Of a stretch of DNA of 64,000 nucleotides, positions 1 through 9,411 are shown in pieces (position 1 is the stretch's first letter; each line of letters begins with the position of its first letter). The notes below the pieces were generated by a model that had not been told where the DNA came from, did not search any database, and worked only from the letters and a program-made list of their open reading frames with translations. The stretch lies in NCBI RefSeq assembly GCF_947172395.1, contig NC_069084.1, positions 19,407,418 through 19,471,417 of the forward strand. The letters run 5' to 3'. This stretch comes from Bicyclus anynana (taxonomy: Eukaryota > Arthropoda > Insecta > Lepidoptera > Nymphalidae). The position numbers and the translations under genes are program-made.

Positions 1-53
1 AACATTTTGACATAAAGGAAGATATAAAGAAAATTAAAGTTTTAAAAAATTTT

Positions 54-622
54 ATGGAGCAATCTAGTGTCGATTGGTATAGTTGTATGATAATGAAACA
101 TACAATAGAATCAGAATGGGACAAATGGGAAAAAAATTTTTGTGAAACATTTGCAAACAAAGGATGGTTACCCATTAGATATGCTCTGTCCTTTAAATAT
201 CAAACAGGTTCATTACTTGAATATGGTTTAAAAAAGAAAAACTTTTACTGGAAGTAAGGAAATCAATCGATACTGAAACACTTATTGACCTTATAGCGGT
301 CGGATTACCGAATTATGTGGGGGATCAGATTGATCGAGCAGCTTTGAAAAGTACTGAGGATCTTTATTATGAAATTGGAAAATTAGAACACCTTGTAAGA
401 AAGAATAAATATGATAATAAAAACAGTATTTGCTCTGACATTAAATTAAATAAAAAGGAACAAACAAAACCATGCCCCATATGTGTGAAAGAAAGAAAGG
501 GGAAACGTTACCATTTAATGGAAAATTGTTGGTTTAAGGATAAAGATAAAACAGGAGTTGTTAAAACTGTAAATAACTCTGAATTGGAAGTTGAACTGAA
601 TGAAGAGAGTCCAAAAAACTAG
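54..622 (+). pseudogene. gag remnant of the LTR retrotransposon, frameshifted
   Basis: Two overlapping reading frames (54-257 and 317-622) look like one capsid-type gag broken by a frameshift in an A-rich run near 230-245. The second frame is open upstream of its first ATG and has the helical, acidic/lysine-rich character of retrotransposon gag. It ends with a zinc-knuckle-like Cys/His cluster (CPIC followed by H and C about 20 residues later). The stop at 620-622 lies just before the protease-RT frame, as expected for gag-pol. Clan assignment is inference from position. Confidence 0.6.
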
Positions 623-624
623 AT

Positions 625-2247
625 GTGCCACCATTAATAAAAGTAAAGTTACTATTGAATGATACGTTAGATATTTCTGGAATTTATGATTCAGGTTCAA
701 ATGTATCATTGATTAATGCAAAATTGTTAAAAATACAGAAAAATGAAAATTCAAAGAATACCCAAATAGTAAGCTTGAAAACTATTAATGGTGAGAAGAA
801 AACAAAAGGTATAATAAAACTTAAAATAAAAATATACAATATTGAAAGAGTTATGTATATCTTCATAATAGATAATGAAAATTTTAATTATGACTTTTTG
901 ATTGGACTAGATTGTATTAAAAACTTTAAGTTGATGCAAAATGAACAACTAAAAATCGTACAATTTAATGATCCAAAAGAAAATGAAACCATAAATAAAT
1001 GTGAAGTGAATTTCAATGAACATATTGACACGGCAAATTTTGAAATATTGGTAAATCATCTTGATTTATCCCAACAATCAGAAATTGATAAGTTGGTAGA
1101 AAAATATAAACAAGTGTTTGCTAAGGATAAATATGATATCGGCACTGTACGGGATTATGAAGCACATATTGATTTAAGTGTAGATAAATATTGTTGCAAA
1201 CGTCCTTACAGATGTACAGCTGAAGACAGAATAGAAATAGAAAGCCAGATATCAAAACTATTAAAAAATAATTTAATTGAGGAATCTTATAGCCCATTTG
1301 CTGCCCCAGTTACTTTAGCATATAAAAAAGAAGACGGTAAGAGAACAAGGCTATGTATAGATTTTAGAGAATTGAACAAAATTGTTATTCCCCAATCACA
1401 ACCATTTCCGTTGATTGAAGATTTAATGATCAAAGCTGTGAATTGCGAATATTTTTCTACTTTTGACATAAATTCAGCCTTTTGGTCAATTCCTTTGAAA
1501 ATAGAAGACAGGTACAAAACTGGCTTTGTTACACAAGAAGGACACTTTCAATGGACGTGTCTTCCGTTTGGATTAAAGACTGCGTCAGCCATTTTTCAAA
1601 GAATATTGGGAAATATTATAAGAAAATAGGAACTTTCTGGTTTTGCAGTAAACTTTATAGATGACATTTTAATTTTTTCTAAAACTTTTGGAGAACATAT
1701 ATTACATATATCTAAGTTACTTGAGGCAATACTAAAGGAAGGCTTAAAACTGAAATTTTCAAAATGTACTTTTGCGGAAAAATACGCAAAATATTTGGGT
1801 CACATAATAGAAAATAATTCAGTAAGGCCTTTGAAAGATTATTTGTCTGCTGTAAAAAACTTTCCACTTCCAAAATATCTTTTAGAAGGAGAAAATGTGA
1901 ATATTTTGCCAAATGAACTGAAATCAAGATACACTAAAGACGATCTAGAAAGAGACAGAAAACTAGCTCTGGAAAACACACTAAAATCTCACAATTATAA
2001 TAAAAAAATATTCGACCAGAATAGGCAAGAATATAGATTGAAAATAGGAGATAGAGTATATGTAGAAAACGGAAATCGTTTAAATAGAAAGAAAACCGAT
2101 GAATTAAGAATTGGACCGTTCAAAATTGTACAAAGGATTTCCAATTCAATCTATGAAGTTGATACCGGCCACAAAAAAGCGGAATCAAACTTTTATCATA
2201 TCACAAAACTGTATCCTGTTCTTAATGAGAGAACAATTATAAATTAG
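625..2247 (+). pseudogene. pol remnant: aspartic protease, reverse transcriptase and integrase C-terminus, with internal stop and deletion
   Basis: One frame is open from 625 to 2247 except for a TAG at 1627-1629. A retropepsin active-site motif (DSGSN) lies at about residues 22-26. RT motifs follow: LCIDFRELNK, then FDINSAFW and LPFGLKTASAIFQ. After the stop the same frame carries the catalytic FIDDILIFS box (FIDD near 1659-1670) and KYLGHII. Directly after FPLPK the protein switches to integrase-tail sequence with an SH3-like segment (KIGDRVYVENG). The thumb, RNase H, zinc-binding and catalytic integrase parts are therefore deleted. There is no ATG at the start; expression would have relied on frameshift from gag. 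No envelope-like frame is seen. Confidence 0.85.
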
Positions 2248-2288
2248 AGAACATTATTTAGATAAAGTTCTTTTTTAAGGGGGGGAGA

Positions 2289-2640
2289 TGTAAAAAGAAA
2301 ACCTCTTTAATATTATTTCTTTTTGGTAATTTACTTTTTTTTTCATGACATTGTCACATTTTAAATATTCGATACATTATTATTGACTTAACAGCAAAAC
2401 ATTAAAATTTTTATTAAAATATAAAGTAGATGTAAATAATAGCTTTGAATGTTGTTTGTATATTTTATTTATAGAAACACAAACAAGCTTTTATTACTAC
2501 TATCACATTCATGTGAAATAATTATCATTATACATATATAGTTTACAGAGTTTATTTCAACGTGACTGTGTTATTATTTACTCTAAGTGCTTTGATCAAT
2601 AATCTGTAAGAGTTCTAAATAGATGACCCAGAAACAATAT
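2289..2640 (+). repeat. 3' LTR of the gypsy-like element (right edge uncertain)
   Basis: Starts with TG directly after a G-rich polypurine tract (2277-2287) and is AT-rich. The start is supported by the tract; the end is not, because no second LTR copy is visible. Its right part lies immediately upstream of the OSER1-like start codon at 2651. Confidence 0.5.
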
Positions 2641-2650
2641 TGCATAAAAC

Positions 2651-3286
2651 ATGACAACTGATGCTGAAGACATATCATTAAGAGTGGGAATGGGAAGGTT
2701 GGAAATTGAACCACCAAAATTGTTAAAAAACATCAAAGGCGAGAACCCATTCTCAAATCATTTGCAAAAAAAAGGTTCACCTAAAACTTATATACAGAGT
2801 AGTAAATGTAATAAATGTATAGTACAAAAGAAGAAAAATGTTTCTATTTACAAAAAGAAGCACAATAAACTTTTAAGGGAACCCATTCTGAAAATATCGC
2901 ACGGGCATTGTAGTCTAAGAAATGAGTGCCAACACTTGTATTCAAAAGAACTGCCGCCAGCATGTGTATCACAAAAGCTTCATCCAGATAATCTATGTTT
3001 ACACACATTGGTTGATAACTGCAACCAACTAAGTATATCTAGTAAGAAGAACCAAGCGGGTGTAACAAATAAGGCAAACAGTTGTGTTAAATGGTGGAAA
3101 AGTGAAACTTCAAGTGAAAGGCGGCTCGTCGGACAGAACCCACCTTCGGAGAGAAGTTCCTCTTGCTCGCAACAAGCGCTTAATCCTCCTTGTGATGTAA
3201 CCATTGATGAATTAGCTAGCTATTTTGAAACACTGGTTCATATACCAAAAAAGATGTCTTCAATGGCTGAAATGATGTATATTTAA
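2651..3286 (+). CDS. OSER1: Oxidative stress-responsive serine-rich protein 1 (OSER1)-like
   Basis: An intact 211-residue single-exon frame from ATG 2651 to TAA. The last 30 residues match the family's conserved C-terminus: VTIDELASYFE, then IPKKMSSMAEMMY, ending one residue later. Upstream is a Cys-containing stretch (SCVKWWKSE) that resembles the CxCxxW segment of the family, plus a Lys-rich middle and a Ser cluster (SSSCS). OSER1 is a small, poorly understood nuclear or cytoplasmic protein induced by oxidative stress and linked to FOXO signalling and lifespan. No enzymatic domain is visible. At 211 residues it is shorter than the roughly 290-residue mammalian protein, with the loss in the disordered N-terminal half. 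A poly(A) signal follows at 3404-3409. The LTR element ends just upstream, so the promoter may lie partly in transposon sequence. Confidence 0.85.
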   Translation: MTTDAEDISLRVGMGRLEIEPPKLLKNIKGENPFSNHLQKKGSPKTYIQSSKCNKCIVQKKKNVSIYKKKHNKLLREPILKISHGHCSLRNECQHLYSKELPPACVSQKLHPDNLCLHTLVDNCNQLSISSKKNQAGVTNKANSCVKWWKSETSSERRLVGQNPPSERSSSCSQQALNPPCDVTIDELASYFETLVHIPKKMSSMAEMMYI

Positions 3287-3403
3287 TGGATGATAATAAG
3301 TGTTCACGTAATGTTCGGTGGTCCATGTTGTACTCCAAAGTTTTAATTTTTTAATGTTACTCTAAGTGTTCTTAAATATCTATAATCTTAGTTGAACTAA
3401 ACA

Positions 3404-3409
3404 AATAAA
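3404..3409 (+). other. Poly(A) signal AATAAA for the OSER1-like gene
   Basis: Canonical hexamer about 120 bases after the stop codon, within AT-rich sequence. Confidence 0.6.
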
Positions 3410-3818
3410 TAATTTTCATGTTATTTGATTACTATATTTGCATATCGTCGGTCTAGATGTGATAGCTCGTAAGTGCAAATAATGTACCTACTACAAGATA
3501 TTTACGGGCTACCACCGGAAAAGCTGTTTGAAGCTGCATCAAAATCAATTTTTACCAAAAATTGTTAGTTACAAGGTATCACATCAAGACCGACAATATA
3601 TATTTTTCAAATATTAGACTAGTACAGAGCAATATCAAAACTAAAATTTTGATTTATGTATCTTTATTTCTTACTGATGTTACTAAATTGAAGCCATTTT
3701 CATAATATAATCATACAATAGGAAGTTCTTCTCTGTACTATTCCTTTATAGTGGAAACTTGATTTATTTGCTGTTCTATCTATTGTAATATGCATTTGTA
3801 TCTGGATTACCTCCAAGG
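3410..3818. other. Intergenic, no gene seen
   Basis: AT-rich sequence between the OSER1-like poly(A) signal and a reverse-oriented SINE. I see no open frame with coding character, no repeat shared with the rest of the window and no RNA gene. Confidence 0.5.
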
Positions 3819-4140
3819 TTTTTTTTTTTTATTTACAAGTTAGCTCTTGACTACAATCTCACCTGATGTTAAGTGATGATGCAGTCTAAGATGGAAGCAG
3901 GCTAACATGTTAGGAGGAGGATGAAAATCCACACTCCTTTCGGTTTCTGCACGACATCATACTGGAACGCTGAATCGTTTGGCGGTACGTCTTTACCGGT
4001 AGGCGGAAGGGTGGTAACTAGACACGACCGAAGCCGCCCGCCAGCCAGACCTGAACCAGTTTAGAAAACTTCAATTGGCCCAGCCGGGGATCGAACCCCG
4101 GACCTCCGTCTTGTAAATCCACTGCACCACGAAGGCCGTC
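3819..4140 (-). mobile_element. tRNA-derived SINE, full-length, copy 1
   Basis: On the minus strand the element starts with a tRNA-like head carrying an internal B box (GGTTCGATCCC, complement near 4086-4096), then a family-specific body, and ends in a poly(A) tract (T run at 3819-3830). The body matches copies 2 and 3 at 14.2 and 14.85 kb. A possible short target duplication AAGGTT flanks it. It is more diverged than the other two copies. Confidence 0.85.
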
Positions 4141-4254
4141 AAAAAGGTTATAACCATGGGACAAACTACCAATTTTTATGTTAATAACAAGAGCAGCTTT
4201 GATTCAAACATCCTGATTTTTACCATGTGATTTTTTTATTATAATTAATTTAGT

Positions 4255-7200
4255 TACCTCTCTCAGGGAAGCCTTAACCCTAGAGAGTGCGTCCCCAAGG
4301 TGGCGGATAGGGGAATGCCCGCTGGCAAGAAAGCTGAAGGGTAGGAGATGTAAAATACCTCCCGTGGACCAAAAAGGCCGGTGAGAAAACTCCGTTAACA
4401 AACCCAACCTCGGAGCTCCGTCGACATATTCGACGAAAGAGGTCCTAGGTTGCGATGGGCGCTCAGGTCGGAGCGTTCATTAGAGCGGCGGCGGAAGAGC
4501 CCGCAAGGGCCAACGGCAACGTTCAAGTCTTCCAGGAAGATTACGACCTTGGTGTCAGGTGGCAACCGACCGTAAAACATAAGCCAAAACAACCATACCA
4601 ATCATGAGGCACAACAAAACTAAAGTAACGATGAAGGCTAGGGCGTCCCCCTTAAGCGACGAAGAACATGGAGCTGCAACAAAACCTAGGGCGTTCCCCT
4701 CAAGCGACGAAGGAGCAAAACACAGCGTAGTGACAATGTCCGAGGTTAGGGTTGCCACCTTGAATATTGGTTCTATGACTGGACGCAGTGCAGAACTAAG
4801 CAGTATCCTTGATCGACGTCGCATAAACATCTGCTGTGTGCAAGAGACGAAATGGAAAGGCGCCAAATCACGACAAATAGGAAAGGGGTTTAAACTAATA
4901 TATAACGGGAAAGAGAATACTAAAAATGGGGTGGGAATAATACTGGATCAGTTCTTTAGCCAAAAAGTAATTGATATTAGTAGACCAAGTGATCGTATCA
5001 TCTCAGTAAAACTGGCCTTGGACAAGCAGCCATGTTTGAACATTCTCTCAGTGTATGCGCCACAAACTGGCTGTCCCGAAACCGAAAAACAGGAGTTCTG
5101 GGAGGAATTGCATACTGTCTTATCCTCTATCCCAGCACAAGAGCAAAAGCTTATATGTGGTGACTTAAACGGTCACGTGGGCGCCAACAGGCGCGGCTTT
5201 GAGGAACAACACGGTGGGTATGGTTTTGGAAACCATAACAATGAGGGAACTACAATACTAGAATTTGCAGCCGCGCATAACCTAGCTATAGTAAATACAT
5301 TTTTCAAAAAGAAAGACGAACATCTCATCACTTACAAAAGTGGAAATGCACAAACCCAAATAGATTATATTTTAATAGATAAACGTAATCTCAGGCAAAT
5401 AAAGGACTGTAAGGTAATTCCTGGCGAACCTCTAACATCACAGCATAGACTATTGCTTGCAGCCATGAAACTTAGAACACCTATTAAACAAAAGAAGGCT
5501 AGAATTACCAAAATAAAATGGTACAACCTCCCCAGTGATAAAGGAAGTAAACTTATAGACAATATTAGGAGCTATTTCTGTGACAACCATTGTGACTGTG
5601 AGACACCGAATACCACCTGGTCAAAGTTTGAAAATTTCTGTGTTAGTAACGCCAAAAATCTATTAGGAATCAGTAAAGGAGCTTTAAATAACAAAAAAGA
5701 TATAAAATGGTGGAACAACCAAACCAATGAAACAGTGGCTGAAAAGAAACGTCGATTCAAAATCTGGCAAAAAACATGTTCAGACAAAGACAGAGAGGAC
5801 TACAAGGTGGCCAAGAAAGCAGCCAGAAGAACAGTGGCTATTGAAAGAGATAAAGCAGAGCAGGACCTTTATGCACGCCTAGAACTAGCAACTGACACTG
5901 AAATATATAAATTAGCAAGACAAAGGCACAATAGCTCAAAAGATTTTCAAACCACCAAGTATGTTAAAAATCGCGAAGGGATATTGCTTACAAATGATAA
6001 GGATATATGTGATAGATGGCTTGAATACTACAATCATCTGTTAAATGATGAATTCCCGCGACAGTTAGAAACAAAGGAACCAATGACGCTAGGACCCATC
6101 AATAAAATCACATCGGCTGAGGTCAAAAATGCGATACGCAAAATGAAAAACCATAAAGCAAGTGGTCCAGATGAAATACCGACTGAAATATGGAAAACAC
6201 TCAAAGCTGATGGAGAGGTATGGCTTACTAAATTATTTAATAACATCTTATCCAGTGAAGAAATGCCAGATACTTGGAGAAATAGTATTTTAGTTCCTTT
6301 CTATAAAAACAAAGGCGATGTTCGTGACTGCGGAAATTACCGGGGAATCAAATTAACATCACATACCCTTAAGATCTGGGAAAGAGTTCTCAGTGAGCGC
6401 CTCACCAGTCATATCCTCCTAACCGAAAATCAATTTGGCTTTACTGCTGGAAAGGGGACCACTGATGCTATTCATGCTGTCAGATTAGTTATGGAAAAAG
6501 CTCGCGAGAATAAGCAAAATCTATGGCTAGTGTTTATCGACCTGGAAAAGGCGTTTGATCGCGTGCCCAGGGCGATAATATGGCAAGCTTTAAGAGCTCA
6601 TGGTGTCCCTGAACTTTACGTAAGACTTGTTAAAGACATGTACAACAATGTTAAAACGTGCGTGAGAAGCCCAGCGGGATTGTCTAAATCCTTTGATATC
6701 ACTGTTGGTGTCCATCAGGGCAGCGCTCTCAGCCCTCTGCTATTTAATGCAGTCATAAACTATCTGACAGCAAATATACAACGGCCAACTCCTTGGAACC
6801 TTTTATATCCTGATGATGTGGTCCTCATTTCAAATAACATCCAAGAGATCCAAGAAAGTTTAGAGCAATGGAGATTGTCACTAGAAACTAATGGTTTACG
6901 CATCAGTAGAACTAAAACAGTGTATATGTCTTGCAACTTCGACCGTAATGACATCAACGCAGACATAAAGATAGAAAATACGAGCTTGCCTAGAGTGAAA
7001 ACGTTTAAATATCTAGGATCTATACTTTCGGAAGACGGATCAATTGAAGCGGATATATCTCACAGAATATCAACAGGCTGGACTAAATGGCGTACGCTTA
7101 CTGGAGTATTATGTGACAAAAAGATTCCCATAAGAACAAAGGGCAAAGTTTACAAGACAGCCGTCAGACCAGCACTCCTATACGGCAGCGAAGTATGGGC

Positions 7201-7620
7201 TCTAAAAAAAACCCATGAGCAGAAACTTCACACAACAGAAATGCGTATGTTGCGATGGTCGGGAGGAGTGACACTCAAGGACAAGGTGCGCAATGAACAC
7301 ATAAGAGGGAGCTTCAAGGTCGCAGAAATAGCTGAAAAAGCAAAAGAGTCCAGGTTGAGATGGTACGGTCATGTGATGCGAAGACCAGATGACCATGTCG
7401 TAAAAAAGTGCCTTTCCATGGATACTAAGAAGCGGGGGAAGGGAAGACCACCAACAACGTGGTTAACGAAGGTCCGTAAGGACCTGAAAGATAAGGGCAT
7501 GACAGACGATGACGCAAAGGAGCGTACAAAATGGCGCCACATGATTGGGAAAGCCGACCCCGTATAAACGGGAAAAGGCGAGGCCAAAGAAGAAGGTTAA
7601 TAAAATATATAGATGACCCT
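4255..7620 (+). mobile_element. RTE-like non-LTR retrotransposon, nearly complete
   Basis: A single long ORF encodes endonuclease plus reverse transcriptase, preceded by about 350 bases of GC-richer leader and followed by a very short 3' UTR. That layout is characteristic of RTE-clade LINEs. Left and right edges are approximate. The clade is inferred from the one-ORF structure and the C-terminal region (WYGHVMRR, GRPPTTW), which is typical of these insect elements. Confidence 0.8.
4604..7567 (+). CDS. LINE endonuclease-reverse transcriptase polyprotein (987 aa), RT box altered to YPDD
   Basis: Intact from ATG 4604 to TAA. An apurinic-type endonuclease occupies about residues 50-290 (VATLNIGSM, CVQETKWKG, SVYAPQTG, GDLNGHVG, TQIDYILI, SQHRLL). 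The reverse transcriptase covers about 500-790 with FIDLEKAFDRVP and the GVHQGSALSPLLF box. The catalytic box, YADD in relatives, reads YPDD at residues 735-738 (codon CCT at 6809-6811). A single G-to-C change from GCT would explain it. A C-terminal domain follows (LRWYGHVMRR, KWRHMIG). The ORF is otherwise free of stops or frameshifts, so this looks like a recent insertion, but the proline next to the catalytic aspartates probably reduces or abolishes activity. Confidence 0.9.
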   Translation: MRHNKTKVTMKARASPLSDEEHGAATKPRAFPSSDEGAKHSVVTMSEVRVATLNIGSMTGRSAELSSILDRRRINICCVQETKWKGAKSRQIGKGFKLIYNGKENTKNGVGIILDQFFSQKVIDISRPSDRIISVKLALDKQPCLNILSVYAPQTGCPETEKQEFWEELHTVLSSIPAQEQKLICGDLNGHVGANRRGFEEQHGGYGFGNHNNEGTTILEFAAAHNLAIVNTFFKKKDEHLITYKSGNAQTQIDYILIDKRNLRQIKDCKVIPGEPLTSQHRLLLAAMKLRTPIKQKKARITKIKWYNLPSDKGSKLIDNIRSYFCDNHCDCETPNTTWSKFENFCVSNAKNLLGISKGALNNKKDIKWWNNQTNETVAEKKRRFKIWQKTCSDKDREDYKVAKKAARRTVAIERDKAEQDLYARLELATDTEIYKLARQRHNSSKDFQTTKYVKNREGILLTNDKDICDRWLEYYNHLLNDEFPRQLETKEPMTLGPINKITSAEVKNAIRKMKNHKASGPDEIPTEIWKTLKADGEVWLTKLFNNILSSEEMPDTWRNSILVPFYKNKGDVRDCGNYRGIKLTSHTLKIWERVLSERLTSHILLTENQFGFTAGKGTTDAIHAVRLVMEKARENKQNLWLVFIDLEKAFDRVPRAIIWQALRAHGVPELYVRLVKDMYNNVKTCVRSPAGLSKSFDITVGVHQGSALSPLLFNAVINYLTANIQRPTPWNLLYPDDVVLISNNIQEIQESLEQWRLSLETNGLRISRTKTVYMSCNFDRNDINADIKIENTSLPRVKTFKYLGSILSEDGSIEADISHRISTGWTKWRTLTGVLCDKKIPIRTKGKVYKTAVRPALLYGSEVWALKKTHEQKLHTTEMRMLRWSGGVTLKDKVRNEHIRGSFKVAEIAEKAKESRLRWYGHVMRRPDDHVVKKCLSMDTKKRGKGRPPTTWLTKVRKDLKDKGMTDDDAKERTKWRHMIGKADPV

Positions 7621-7708
7621 AAAGCAGTTCCACGAAAGCAGTTCCAATCTGTATGTCGGTTGAAAAGACTTTCAGGTTTTTCAATGTGAATAATAATAGT
7701 GCTTACAG

Positions 7709-8398
7709 TTAGCAATACAGGGGTGTGGTCAGAAGAGCTATCATAGCAGGAATCGACTTTATTTTAAAGTGTTGAGACAGCCCTTTTACGAAAAAGAAAT
7801 CGAGAAGATCGGGTATTTTATTCCTGTCTGTTGGCCAATATGTTAGTTCGCCTTTGGAGATAGGTAAATATTTAGAAGTCATAGCTAGGTTTAGTTGTCT
7901 GCCTCTTGTTGTTGTCAGTCTTGAACCCCAGTAGGTGTGTTTTGAGTTCCAGTCACCGCCAGCTACAAAACGATCACCAAAAGTCGAGAAAAGCTCTGAG
8001 AACATGGCTGCACTAATGTTGTATTTTGGTGGGCAATAGACAGAAGCCAAGTTGAAGAATCCACATTTATCTCTCACAGACACAATAGTAGCTTGAGTAT
8101 GGCTTAACTGGTAGTCGGGGAGGCTATGGTGTTTTATAGAGCTTCTGATTATAATAGCATTACATATGTACCTATAATTCTTAATGAAATTCTTAGTTTC
8201 AAACATTAAATACACACTAACGGATTTTTTTTTTTTTCCTTGTAGGGCCAATCTGCGATCAGTCTTAAGACTATAAACAAATATGTTGCGAGTGTCTTTG
8301 TCTTGTGGAGGTCGATCCTCATTAGGAGTCGGCGCTCATTTGGTGCGTCCTGTTTTTCAAATGTCCAGGTCGAGTATGTGTTTACGTTTTGATCCATC
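7709..8398 (-). mobile_element. Jockey-like LINE sequences, minus strand: 3' UTR fragment followed by an endonuclease fragment
   Basis: Read on the minus strand, 8398 to about 8240 is a LINE 3' end that finishes in a poly(A) tract (T run at 8226-8238). Then 8214 to 7709 encodes part of an apurinic-type endonuclease (FNLASVYCPPKYN, VAGGDWNSKHTYWGSRL, IPDLLDFF). These are motifs of jockey-clade LINEs. The endonuclease fragment is truncated at both ends and lacks RT, so it is dead. The same 3' UTR recurs in the opposite orientation at 8860-9021. Confidence 0.8.
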
Positions 8399-9021
8399 TA
8401 CATAACAACACTTTGCCTCACAATGAACACGTCAAATACTTAGGCCTATATCTAGACCGCAGACTCACGTGGAAAAAGCATATAAAAACTAAAAGAGAAG
8501 AGCTGAATATCAGATTTAAGACATTCCACTGGCTTTTAGGCAGAAACTCTAAGCTGTCCGTTGACAACAAGCTGCTTATATACACGTGCATCTTGAAGCC
8601 GGCCTGGGCCTATGGCGCTCAACTGTGGGGTAGTGCATGCGACACTAGCCTAAATATCCTGCAAAGAATGCAAAATAAAATACTACGTACTATCGCCAAC
8701 TCGCAGTGGTTTATCACGAATGAGGAACTACATCATAATTTGCAAATTTGCACAGTAAAGGAGGAAGTTAGGGGCTAGCCAAAAGATACAAGAAGCGACT
8801 CCTTATTCATCCTAATATCTTAGCAAACAGACTCTTGACTGATGACTGTCCGAGGCGTCTTAAACGTAAACGCATACTCAACCTGGACATTTAAAAAACA
8901 GGATGCACCAAATGAGCGCCGACTCCTAATGAGGATCGACCTCCACAAGACAAAGACACTCGCAACATATTTGTTTATAGTCTTAGGACTAATCGCAGAT
9001 TGGCCGTACAAAAAAAAATAA
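8389..9021 (+). mobile_element. Jockey-like LINE 3' end, 5'-truncated
   Basis: The frame at 8389-8778 encodes the C-terminal region after the RT of a jockey-type element (VKYLGLYLDRRLTWKKHI, LKPAWAYGAQLWG). A 3' UTR ending in an A-rich tail at about 9010-9025 follows. There is no RT catalytic box, so this is a dead 5'-truncated copy. Its 3' UTR is inverted relative to the copy at 8240-8398, which makes an inverted repeat of about 150 bases. Confidence 0.8.
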
Positions 9022-9411
9022 TAATAATATGTAATGCCTATGAAATCTGGAATCTGCTACTACACAAACAAAATAGTCTAGAAGCAGCCACTTCAAATAA
9101 TTAGCAAACTAACCTTTAGCGCAAACTATCTTTACCTAATCTAATATATAAAATTCTCGTGTCGCGGTGTTCGAACTTGAACTCCTCCGAAACGGCTCGA
9201 CCGATTTTTGTGATCCTTAGCGTGATTGTCGGCCAGGGTGGAGAATCGGCCAACATCTATTTTTCATCCCCCTAAATGTTAAGGGTAGTCCACCCCTAAA
9301 TTTTTTTTTTTATTTTTTAGGCAAAATTTTTTGTTTTTATTTTTTTATGACACAGCATACAAAAATACATACAACCCTAAATTTTCACCCCTCTACGATC
9401 AACCCTTATAT

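Larger units (their letters stand above)
1..2640 (+). mobile_element. Ty3/gypsy-like LTR retrotransposon, 3' part, internally deleted
   Basis: The left window edge cuts this element. In order it shows a gag remnant, an aspartic protease and reverse transcriptase region, the C-terminal part of an integrase, a polypurine tract (about 2277-2287) and the start of a 3' LTR (TGTAAAAAG at 2289). The thumb, RNase H and most of the integrase are missing. RT sequence that should lead into the thumb joins integrase-tail sequence directly near 1877. A gag frameshift and one in-frame stop in pol add to the damage, so the copy is dead. Clade is inferred from domain order and RT motifs. The LTR right edge, given as about 2640, is a guess because no matching 5' LTR is in the window. 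Confidence 0.85.
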
